NCBI GenBank assembly: GCA_022579005.1 | Contig: MU401521.1 | Span: 1 to 64,000 of the forward strand | DNA: 64,000 nt | Reading direction: 5' to 3' | Source: Poronia punctata | Taxonomy: Eukaryota > Ascomycota > Sordariomycetes > Xylariales > Xylariaceae | In this document: in pieces, positions 49,690-60,799 of the stretch | How the letters are laid out: each line of letters begins with the position of its first letter | Numbering within the stretch: the stretch's first letter is position 1 | Program-made: the position numbers and the translations under genes | Notes under the pieces: generated by a model | Seen by the model: only the letters and a program-made list of their open reading frames with translations | The model's database searches: none | What the model was told of the DNA's origin: nothing

Positions 49690-51615
49690 TAACTATAAAG
49701 CTAAAAGGCTAAATAGCTACTTTAAAGCTTATAGCGCTTTTAGTACTTAAGCTAAAGTAATTATAAAGTAACTTTAAAGCTAAAAAGCTAAAAAGCTACT
49801 TTAAAGCTTATAGCGCTTTTAATATTTAAGCTAAAGTAGCTATAAAGTAACTTTAAAGCTAAAAGGCTAAAAGGCTGCTTTAAAGCTTATAGCGCTTTAA
49901 ATACTTAAACTTAGTTAGCTATAAAGTAACTTTAAAGCTAAAAAGCTACTTTAAAGCTTATAGCAGTTTTAGTTTTTAAGCTAAAGCTAAAAGGCTAAAA
50001 GGCTAAAAAGCTACTTAAAAGCTTATAGCGCTTTTAGTACTTAAACTTAGTTAGCTATAAAGTATAATAAAGCTAAAAGCTACTTAAAAGCTTACTACGT
50101 TTTTAATATTTAAACTTAGCTAGCTATAAAGTATAGCAAGGCTAAAAGCTATTTAAAAGCTTACTACGCTATTAATACTTATGCTAAAGTAGCTATAAAG
50201 TATAGCAAAGCTAAAGAGCTACTTAGAGGCTTACTACGCTTTTAGTTTTTAAACTAAAGCTAAAAGGCTAAAAAGCTACTTAAAAGCTTATAGCGCTTTT
50301 AGTACTTAAACCTAGTTAGCTATAAAGTATAGCAAAGCTAGAAAGCTACTTAAAAGCTTACTATACTTTTAGTTTTTAAGCTAAGGCTAAAAAGCTAAAA
50401 AGCTACTTAAAAGCTTATAGCGCTTTTAGTACTTAAACCTAGTTAGCTATAAAATATAGCAAGGCTAAAAGCTATTTAAAAGCTTATAGCGCTTTTAGTT
50501 TTTAAGCTAAAGTAGCTATAAAGTATAGTAGGGCTAAAAGCTACTTAAAAGCTTATAGCGCTTTTAGTTTTTAAGCTAAAGTAGCTATAAAGTATAACAA
50601 GGCTAAAAGCTACTTTAAAGCTTATAGCGCTTTAAATACTTAAACTTAGTTAGCTATAAGGTAACTTTAAAGCTAAAAAGCTAAAAAGCTACTTAAAAGC
50701 TTACTATGCTCTTAGTCCTTAAGCTAAAGTAGCTATAAAGTAACTTTAAAGCTAAAGGGCTAAAAGCTACTTAAAAGCTTACTACGCTTTTAGTTTTTAA
50801 GCTAAAGTAGCTATAAAGTAACTTTAAAGCTAAAAAGCTAAAAGCTACTTAAAAGCTTATTGCGCTTTTAGTTTTTAAGCTAAAGTAGCTATAAAGTAAT
50901 TTTAAAGCTAAAAAGCTAAAAAGCTACTTTAAAGCTTTTAGCGCTCTTAGTACTTATATTTAGTTAGCTATAAAGTATAATAAAGCTAAAAAACTAAAAA
51001 GCTACTTAAAAGCTTATAGCGCTTTTAATACTTAAACTTAGTTAGCTATAAAGTATAGCAAAGCTAAAAAGCTACTTAAAAGCTTACTACGCTTTTAATA
51101 CTTACGCTAAAGTAGCTATAAAGTTAAAAGGCTACTTTAAAGCTTTTAGCGCTTTTAGTACTTAAGCTATAGTAGCTATAAAGCTAAAAGCTACTTAAAA
51201 GCTTATAGCGCTTTTAGTTTTTAAGCTAAAGTAGCTATAAAGTAACTTTAAAGCTAAAAAGCTAAAAAGCTACTTAAAAGCTTACTATACTTTTAATACT
51301 TAAGCTAAAGTAGCTATAAAGTAACTTTAAAGCTAAAAAGCTATTTTAAAGCTTTTAGCGCTTTTAATACTTAAACCTAGTTAGCTATAAAGTATAGCAA
51401 AGCTAAAAAATTAAAAAGCTATTTAAAAGCTTATAATGCTTTTAATACTTAAACTTAGTTAGCTATAAAGTATAGCAAAGCTAAAAGCTACTTAAAAGCT
51501 TACTACGTTTTTAATACCTATACTAAAGTAGCTATAAAGCTAAAAAGCTAAAAAGCTACTTAAAAGCTTATAGCGCTCTTAATACTTAAGCTAAAGTAGC
51601 TATATAATATTGCAA
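49690..51615. repeat. Minisatellite, ~75-80-bp unit, ~25 copies
   Basis: Units combine GTAGCTATAAAGTAACTTTA, runs of AGCTAAAA, CTACTTAAAAGCTTATAGCG and CTTTTAGTACTTAAGCTAA. Unit length varies by loss or gain of AGCTAAAA modules and of a GTATAGCAAAG alternative module. It lies between the inverted arms. Confidence 0.9.
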
Positions 51616-51714
51616 AGCTAAAAAGCAAAAATTATAAAAGCAAATGTTTTCTTTACTGCCCCCCTTTTTTTAGCTATAAGGCCTTTATAGCTTTTATAGC
51701 ATTTATTACTTTTT

Positions 51715-52800
51715 ATTATGTTTAATTTTCTTTAACTACTTTTTAACTAGCTATAAAAGTAGTTTTATAAGTTAACTTTTAAAATTTTCTATATAAATAA
51801 TTTATTAAAAATCTTTTACTTAAAAATAAAGCTTTTAAGCTATATTTTTAACCTAGCTAAAGTTAGTAAGTATATAAAAAAAGTAGCTATAACCTTTTTT
51901 TAATAACTTTTATAATAATTTATAATTATTAGCAATATATGCTAAAGTATACTATAGCTTTTTATAGTACTATTATTTATATAATAAGTATTTAAAGCTT
52001 AAGGAGCATATAAGGTCTTGCTAAATACCTAGTTACTTTAAGTACTAAAAACACTTTTAGTATATGCTTTAGTACTATTTTTATAACCTAGGTATTTAAA
52101 GCGTAAAAAGCACTTAAGTTTTTTTTAATTTCTAGTTACTTTAAGTATAGAAAACACTTTTAGTATATGCTTTAGTACTATTTTTATAAACTAAGTATTT
52201 AAAGTGCAAGGAGCACTTAAGGTTGTATTTTTTTAACTTTTTTTTAACTAGCTAAAAAAATAGTTTTATAAGTTAATTTTTAAAATTTTTTATATAAATA
52301 ATTTATTAAAAACAGCTTATTTAAATAAAAGCTTTTTTAGCTATGTTTTTAACTTAAATAAAGTTAGTAAGTATATAAAAAAAGTAGCTGCAAGCTTTTT
52401 TTTATAACTACTATAGTAATTTATAGCTATTAATAATATTAGTATGCTAAAGTATACTTTAGCTGCTAAAGTATGCTATAGCTTTTATTAATACTTTTAA
52501 TAAGTATTAAAAGCTTTAAGAGCACTTAAGTATATATTTAATTTTTTAGTCTTTTTAAGTATAATAAGCATTATAAGTACTAGTTTTAGTACTTTACTTA
52601 TATATTAAAATTTAAAAGCGCAAAAAGCACTTAAAGTTATATTTTTTTAACTTTTTTTTAACTAGCTTAAAAAATAGTTTTATAAGTTAACTTTTAAATT
52701 TTTTTATATAAATAATTTATTAAAAATAGCTTACTTAAATAAAAAGCTTTTAAGCTATGTTTTTAACTTAAATAAAGCTAGTAAGTATATAAAAATTAAA
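51715..52800. repeat. Right inverted arm, three copies
   Basis: Three copies (about 51715-51895, 52225-52400 and 52625-52790) of TAGTTTTATAAGTTAACTTT, TATATAAATAATTTATTAAA and AAAGTTAGTAAGTATATAAA. They are in opposite orientation to the copies at 46440-47140. The spacers contain related CTTTTAGTATATGCTTTAGT repeats. Confidence 0.75.
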
Positions 52801-55800
52801 AATTTTAAATAGTATATTATTATTAGCACTGCTTAGTTTTGCTAATATTAATACGTAGCTAATTAAATATTAATTAAAAAGCATAAAGGCTTAAAAAGTA
52901 TATAATAATAAGTACTTATACTTAAAAAAAACTTATATAAGCATAAAAAAGTAAAACAAAATTTTGTTATTATTTAAAATAATAGCTACTTTTTAATAGT
53001 AAAAAAAATATTATAGCTTTTATAATAAAAGCTAGCTATTTTATAGTAGCTTATAACAATGTTTATAAGTAATTAATAATGTTGCTATACTATAGTACTA
53101 TTATATATAATAGTATATACTTAGTTTTTTAACTTAAATAGCATTTGTTAACCTTTTTTGCTAGCGCTGCTATAGTTTTTTAAGCTATAATAAAAGTACT
53201 ACTGCTATAGTAACCTTAAATAAAGTATATAGTAAATTGCCTTCTTTTTTAGCTATTTAGCTATTAGTTTTATTATTTTAACTAAAAAAATCTAGTACTT
53301 ATATTTTAACTTAATTAGTAAATATAAACTATTTAAAAAAGGCTACGTTTTTTAAAGCGTATTGTTATCTTAATAAGCGTAGCTAAGCAGTGCTAATAAG
53401 CTGCTATAATTAAATAGTAAGTATTAAAGCAATTTAAAATTAATTTAGTAAGGTTTTAAACACATAACAAAGCTATAGTTTGCGTTTATAATATATAATA
53501 ATATATAGTGCTGTTTTTTTTTTATATTAAGTATGCTAAAGCGTAAATTAGTAAAATAAACAATAAACTAAAATAAAAGCGTAGCGCTTATATGCTAATA
53601 AAAAATATATATATATAATAGCTATTAATAAAGTTAGTTATAATATTTATTATAAAAAGCTTTTGCTAATTTTTTTTTTTATATAAAATATAGCAATATT
53701 GCTACGCATTTTATTATAAACTTATTATTAGAAGTAAGCTTAGGCTAAGGGCTTTTAACAAATACCTAGTCTTTTTAATTATTATAGCTTTAAAGGTTAA
53801 AATTAATTTATTATTTTATAATAGTTAGCTATAAAAATAAAAAAACAACAAAAAAAAAGAGAGCAATACTAATATTGCTGCTATTTTAACAGTTACTTAT
53901 AAACATAAATAGCTATTAAAAACTAAGTTAACTTTTTTATTATAAGTAAAATAGCAAAGTAGCTAAGTAAAATTATATAAAGTAGCTAAGCAAAAGCTTT
54001 AGCTTAAAGCTATAGTAAGTTAAATAGTAATATATAAAACTTATATTATTATAATTAAAAGCAAGCATTTTATAAAGTAAGTAATAGCTTGCAGCTTTAT
54101 AGGTTTTAAAGTTTAGCTTTTAAAGTTATAGTAAAGTTAAGTAGTACTTAATGCGTACTACGCTGCTTAAATTGTTTTAAGCATTTTATTAAATAAAGTA
54201 ATAAAAGCTTTTAATAGTATATTTTTATTTTAAAAACAAGCTATATATATTTAAGTATATTAAATAACTTAATAGTAAAACTATAAATAGCTTACTTAAT
54301 TAGTTATTATTTATTTAATAATATATTATTACTTAAATAACTATAGTATTTTTAAAGCTAATATTAATAAGTTTTAATTAAATATTTTTATTAAGTTAAA
54401 AACTAGTACTTTTTAAAGCTTTTTAGTTATTTATAACTTATAAATTATATAGCTTTATGCTAATAATAGTTTATTTAAATTTTTGCTTTATTAACTTTAA
54501 ATAGTAAGGTTTTAGCTTACTATAGTTATAATAAGTAATTAAAGGTTAAAGCTTAACTTTAAAAAAAAAGTTTAAAAAATAGCTATTATATTTAAAAAAA
54601 GCAGTAAGCATATAATATTAATAAGTTAAGTAGTTATATTTTATAAACATATTAACTTATACTGCTAAGTGCTTAGTAATATTTATTAAGTAAAATAGTA
54701 ATAACTTTAAAAAAAATAGTTTATAGTACTAAAAAGCTAATAGATTTTAATATATATAACTTATACTGCTTTTAAATTTTTAAAAACTAATAGTTTAAAA
54801 GCTTTTTATTTAAGTAAAAAATAGCAACTTTAAATAGTATAGCTTTTAATTATAATAGTAAGCATAAAACGCTATACTACTTACTAATAAATTATATAAC
54901 TTTAAAACATATTTATAAGTATACTATACTAATACTTATATAAGCAACATATTTATTTATAAGTAAATATACTAGCTTTTATAAGCTTTGCTAAAAAGCA
55001 ACTATAAAAAATAGTATTTATTATCTTTTTATATATTAAAAATAGCATAAAACAATAATTTTATAGTACTAAGGTATATATTTAGCTATATTAAATACAT
55101 TGTTAGCAGTAGCAATATTTTTTATTTATAATAAAGACTATATGTTTTAATAATAAATTTATTATAAAGTAATATACAGTGCTATATTTTAATAAAAAAT
55201 TTTTATATTATAGCAAAATAAAAAAAGCAAAAAAAAAAAAGGCTAAAAAAAAAGAGTAATAAATAAGGCGTTATATTTTTATATATATAAAAGTTTTTTG
55301 CTAGTTTTTTAACTTAGCTTAGCCCCTTTTTTTTTTATAATTTTTATTTTCTTTTATTTTTTGCGTTTATTTATTTTTAGCTTTATCTTTATTTACTTTT
55401 GCTTATTATAGTTATTTAAAGCTAAAGTTATAGCTACTAGCATAATAAATTTTAAAAAACTAGGTTTTATTTGCTTTATTAGTTAAAAGCTTTATAGCAT
55501 AATTTAATAAAAATACTTTAATTATAAGCAATGCTCTAGTTATAGCAAATCCTAGCTTAAGCTACTTATATAAGCAATAATAAATAAAAAGTATAGTAAA
55601 AACTTTTACTATATAATTTAAATTAAATACTTTTTAACTAATAGCTATTTTAATTATAAAAAAAAATAGCCTAAGTTAAACTTTATTAAAATTTTAAATA
55701 ATAAGCTAAACTTAAATATGCTTATATTAAATTTACTACGTTTTTTTACTTAACTTATTACTATTAACTATACTTTAAACGCTATATTTTTTTTTAGCAA

Positions 55801-56784
55801 GTTTATAACTACTTTGCTTTGCTTAACTTATAGTAGCAATATTAATTTTAAAAACTTTAAAATATTAGTTTTATATAAAATTTTAAAAATAAATAAGCTA
55901 TATAATATTAATATAAGTATAAAAAGGGCTAAAAAGCAGTTAAAGTTATTTAAAAAAATTAAGCGCAAGCTAAATAAAGTATTATATTTAGCTATATTTA
56001 TATAGTTAAAACTATAAAAATTATATTACTACTATAATAAAATTAAGATTTTTATATTTTAAAATAAAAAGCTAATAAGCAAGTTTAAATATTACTTTTT
56101 ATTTTTATATAAGTATGCTAATACTTAATAAGCTTTATATAACATTAGTACTTTTATATACTTGCTTAATAATTTTGCTTAAAATAAAAATAATTAGCTT
56201 TAATTATTTATTAAACTACTAGTTAATTTAAAATATTATATATATTTTAAATAAATAAATATAGTAATATAAAGTAAAATTAATAGTTAGTTATAAACTA
56301 AACTACTAAAATAGCTTAAGTTAAATAGTAATAGCTAATATTGCTTAGTAAAAAACTTGCTTAAAAAAAATAGGCTTATTATACTTAAAAGCGTTTAAAC
56401 GCTTAAAGTATATTTATATATTTAGTGCTAAAAAAACCTTATTTTTATTATAAACTTAGCAAAAAAAAGTAATGTTTTTGCTTTTAATTTAAAAAATAAA
56501 GCATTAAAAGCTTTTTTTGCTATAATGTTTTTAGTTAGCTAAAATAATAACTATAGCTAGTAACTAAAAAAGCATAAGTATTTAAGCTTTTTAATATAGT
56601 TAGTTAAAAGTTTTATGCTTTTAGCTTAGTAGCTATATATAAAAAAATTATTGTTGCTATTTTAAAAAAAGCTATTATTATTGCTATTATTATTATTACT
56701 ATTATTATTGCTAGCTTTTTTATTGCTTTAGTTTTTTAAAAAGGTTTTAATATTTAAGCTATTAAAAAAATTAAAAACCTTGCT

Positions 56785-57235
56785 TTAGTTTGCTTAGTAA
56801 AACTTAATACTAACTTTGCTACTACTTTAGTTTGCTTAATAAAACTTAATACTAACTTTATTATTGCTTTAGTTTACTTAGCAAAACTTAATACTAACTT
56901 TATTATTGCTTTAGTTTACTTAGTAAAACTTAAAGCTAACTTTATTAAAATTTAGTACTTAGTAAAACTTAAAGCTAACTTTATTAAAATTTAGTACTTA
57001 GCAAAACTTAATACTAACTTTACTATTGCTTTAGTTTGCTTAGCAAAACTTAATACTAACTTTACTACTACTTTAGTTTGCTTAGCAAAACTTAAAGCTA
57101 ACTTTGCTAAAGTTTAGTACTTAGTAAAATATAAAAGCAACTTTACTAAAGTTTAGTACTTAATAAAATATAAAAGCAACTTTACTAAAGTCTAGTACTT
57201 AATAAAACTTAAAGCTAACTTTATTAAAGTTATAT
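56785..57235. repeat. Minisatellite, ~45-bp unit
   Basis: About ten copies of TTTAGTTTGCTTAGTAAAAC, then TTAATACTAACTTTGCTACT, with a variant in which the middle is TTAAAGCTAAC and the unit is shorter. Confidence 0.85.
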
Positions 57236-59239
57236 AATAAAAGTTTAAAAAAATAAAAAAGCTATAAAGTATTTTATTTTATTACTATTACTACTATTAC
57301 TGCTAAGCTTTAAAAGTTAAAAAAACTAATAAAAAAAAAAAAGTAATAAGTAATAAAAAGTAAGTTAGCTACTTATTTATATAAATTTTGCTATTTTATA
57401 TTTTTTTTTTTTTTTATTTTCTTTATATATGCTTAGCGTGCTTTTAAAAGTTTTAAAAGTAGCATTGCTTATATTTTCTTAGTTTTTTTCTAAACTTTAA
57501 AGCATGCTTTAAAAAATAAGGTTGCTTAGTAAACTATTATGCTTTTTATAAATTAAATAGTTTTAGTTTAATATATTTAACTAAGTATATTAATAGTTAA
57601 GTATTTAGTAATATAGTATATTTAACTTATATATATATTAAAGCTGCTAGTTAAATATAAAGTAATTATAAAATAAAGCTTTTAGCTTAATTTTTTATAA
57701 TTATATATACGTTATTATAGTTTTAAATATATTTAGAAATATAAACGTTAATAGTTAGCATTATTGCAAAATTTCTATTAAAAGCTTATTTTTTTTAGCT
57801 ATTTATTATACTATTGCTTTGTTTTTATAAGTATAAAAGCATTTATTTTAACTTCTTTTAAAAGTATAGCTATAGTATAAAGCATTTTTTTAGCTATAAA
57901 GCTTTTAAGTATAAAAATTTTCTAGTTATTAACATAGTTTTTATAAATTTTAAAAGGTTTTTTAACAATAATATAAAGCTAGTTTTTTTACTTTTAAATT
58001 TTATAGTTATTTTAAAGTTATATAAACTACTTTACTTTTTAATAAAGCATAAGCTTATAAATTATATATATAGCAATAAAATCTTAATAGTTATTAAAGT
58101 TAAAATATTTAGTTATAAATAGTTTATTTATAAAATAAATTTAAAAATTAGTTAACTTATATTAAAAGCTATGCTATTATATTTTAATTTTTTAGTTTTG
58201 TTTACTAGTTTTTTATAAATAGCAAAAAGCTAGCTAGTTATTTTAATAATAAATAAAATATACGCTATTAAAGTTTTTATATATTATATTAGTTTTGTTA
58301 GCTTTAATAAAAAAGCTTTAAGCGCTAGCAAAAAAAGCAGTTTTAATACTTATATCTACTTAAGTAAACAATAGTTAAAAGCTAGCAAATGCTATTATAT
58401 ATATATATTGCTTTAAAATACTTATTAAAGTATAAACAGTTAAGCTAACGTAAATTTAAATAATTATATATAAATAAGTATTAATATAAGCATAAATTTA
58501 AAATAATTAGCTAATGCTTTTTTAGCTATATATTTTTTTATTTACTTTAAACCTTATTTTTTAAAGCTTTATATATTTATTAAAATATTATATAAAATTA
58601 TAGCTAAAAATAACATATTATTTATACTAATATATAGTTAACTTGCTTTTTTATTAAACTTACTTTAGCTATATTTTTTTATAATATTAGTAAATAAAAT
58701 TTTTGCTAATAGCAAAGCTTGTTTAAGTTTAAATAAACTTATAAAAATAGTTTTTTTTAAACCTTTTAATTATAAAACTACGTTATAAATGCTAAGTAAA
58801 AAATTTTTATACTTATTAATTAGCTTTATTGCGTTTTTTAAGTTTATAGCACTATTATAATATATTATGCTAAGTTTAAATTTATTAAATTATTTGCTAA
58901 CTTATTTTTAAGTAGCTAGTTTTAGCTAAGTATTTTTATATAAATTTATTACTTTAGCTATAACTAAAAAAAGCCTAGATTTTTTTAGCAAAATCTTTAG
59001 TTTAATATTAGCTTTTTTATTTTAAGCCTTATTTATAAAGCTAGTATTATAAAGTATAAAGTTTATATTTACTACTATTTTAGTTAATGTTTATAAAAAT
59101 ATTATTAATATTATATTTAAAATAAAATTAATTTAAAAAAAAAAATAAAGCATTGTAAATAGTTTAAACTATAAGCAAAATAATATTATATTTTAGTATA
59201 GAAAATAAAAAAGTTTAGTATATAAAATATAAAAAAAAA

Positions 59240-59359
59240 AAGTTTTTTATATAAAATATAAAATAAAAAAGTTTTTTGTGCAAAATATAAAAAAAAAAAA
59301 AAAAGTGCAAAGAAATAGGTAATAGCAGATAATAGCTTAACGGCCTACCGTTAACTAGT
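59240..59359 (-). repeat. Right terminal inverted repeat
   Basis: Read on the minus strand it starts ACTAGT, passes AGCTATTATCTGCTATTACC, a run of 16 T, then ATATTTTGCACAAAAAACTT. Over the 39 bases after the T run it differs from the left end at two positions, both transitions. It also contains the AAAAACTTTTTT subrepeats. Confidence 0.65.
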
Positions 59360-59368
59360 TTAATGACA
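59360..59368. repeat. Putative right target-site duplication
   Basis: TTAATGACA directly follows the right terminus and pairs with TTTATGACA at 37774-37782 (8 of 9 identical). Confidence 0.4.
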
Positions 59369-60604
59369 CTTTTTTCTTTTTCTTTTCTTTTTTGGACCAT
59401 GTTGGAACATGGGTATATAGTTCGGCACTACTGTAGAGTAGCGACGACTTTAGTAAGCTTATCCGTCCCCGCATAATCTAAGCCAACGCAGCATGATAAT
59501 AAGTACTACTGTACAGGACTCCCTTAATGCCGTGCAGACCATATATGAAGAAGCTGGCTAAACAAGATCAAACCAGTTCTGGAAGCAATTTTTCACTGGA
59601 GAGGTCCAGATGGGATTAGTACGAGTATTCTACGAGGAGGTATTTATTACGCGTATATACATAAGTACATGTTGGTATCGCTGATTGGCAAGCCGCAGGT
59701 AGCGCAAGGCGATCATCCACTCTTGTACAATCTTGGTTGTCTAGATGGAAATCAAACTATTAATATTTATTGCCCCAACCCAGCCAGCCCGGTTGTTTGG
59801 ATATGGCGATCCCCGGGGAACTTTGAATTATATTGATTTCAACCTGCGCTAGGTACTTGTGAGGTACGATCCTAGTAGGTAGGTATGGTAGATCAAGGCA
59901 GCCTGATCTGTGATGAATATGTTAACCTAGGTAGGTTAGGTAATCAAGCAATTTGAAATAAACTAATAAACAAAAATTAAAAATTAAAAAAGCGTCCTAT
60001 CCCAGCTGAGGGGGTGGGGGATAGGTGAGGAAACTACTGACTACTGCTGCTACGCGGTGCGGTGGTATGGATGGTATCTTGTTGCGCTAATCTTGGGATG
60101 GTCAAGTTTAACGAGTTGAGGAGTTATCTAATGGGCTACGTACCGGTAGATAGGTAAATAGGTAGATGGGTAGATGGGTAGAATGATATTTGGAAAGTTT
60201 TCTTACATGTATAAATACCTATGTAGGGGATAAGTGTTTTCGGAAACCTTTGTGGGTGTGTGTGGAATGAATTATGCCGGGTAAGTAAGTGATAAGATCA
60301 TGATGGGGGCTTGGATGTTTACCTACTTACTTTACCTAACCTACTCGTCTCGTAGGTGTGTAAAAAATGGGAACGGACCGGAAAACCTTTGAGAGAGCAA
60401 GTGATATGATAGGTACGGTAATTACGTGATGGAGGACCTCTCGGGGGGGGAGGGGGGGGAGCTACTCGTACTACCTACCGCCTATTTTTGATCCCGTGAT
60501 ATGCGCCGGCGGGAAATACAGGTTAGGTATGTATGTATGTATGTATGTATGTATGTAGATCCGGGGCTCGGCTCTCTCTCCTTCTCCTTATCAGTTTGAC
60601 TTTT

Positions 60605-60635
<31 letters not shown>

Positions 60636-60732
60636 GGTGGGTTGGGGGGGGTGGGGGGGGGTGTGGTGGGTGGGGGGGGGGTTGTTTTAGTAATAGAATT
60701 TAAAAGAATTGAAGTATANNNNNNNNNNCCCC

Positions 60733-60799
<67 letters not shown>

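Larger units (their letters stand above)
37783..59359. mobile_element. Giant RIP-destroyed element with terminal inverted repeats (~21.6 kb)
   Basis: The whole second AT-rich block is framed by inverted repeats that both begin ACTAGT and continue through a similar outer segment (AGCYATTATC..CTATTACC), a poly-T tract and a nearly identical inner segment. Adjacent 9-bp words TTTATGACA (left) and TTAATGACA (right) match at 8 of 9 positions and could be a target-site duplication. Long inverted repeats plus a 9-bp duplication would suit a Mutator-like DNA transposon, but no transposase survives and the size is large for that class. Nested insertions or a different cargo-carrying element are alternatives. 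The interior has no coding capacity, is almost entirely A/T with CpT/ApG remnants, and carries several tandem-repeat families plus an internal inverted pair. Differences between the two ends are mainly C/T and A/G transitions, as expected from RIP acting after insertion. Confidence 0.6.

Noticed and set aside
45240..51615. CRISPR-like regular repeat arrays
   Set aside because: The repeats are contiguous variable minisatellites without unique spacers, in a eukaryotic genome.
37783..59359. Interpretation as a centromere core
   Set aside because: AT-richness and RIP are compatible with a fungal regional centromere, but the terminal inverted repeats and modest size favour a single element; there is no chromatin evidence either way.
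59215..59400. 61-codon minus-strand ORF at the right end of the element
   Set aside because: It spans the terminal inverted repeat and poly-T tract; its Phe/Tyr/Leu runs are a by-product of A/T homopolymers.
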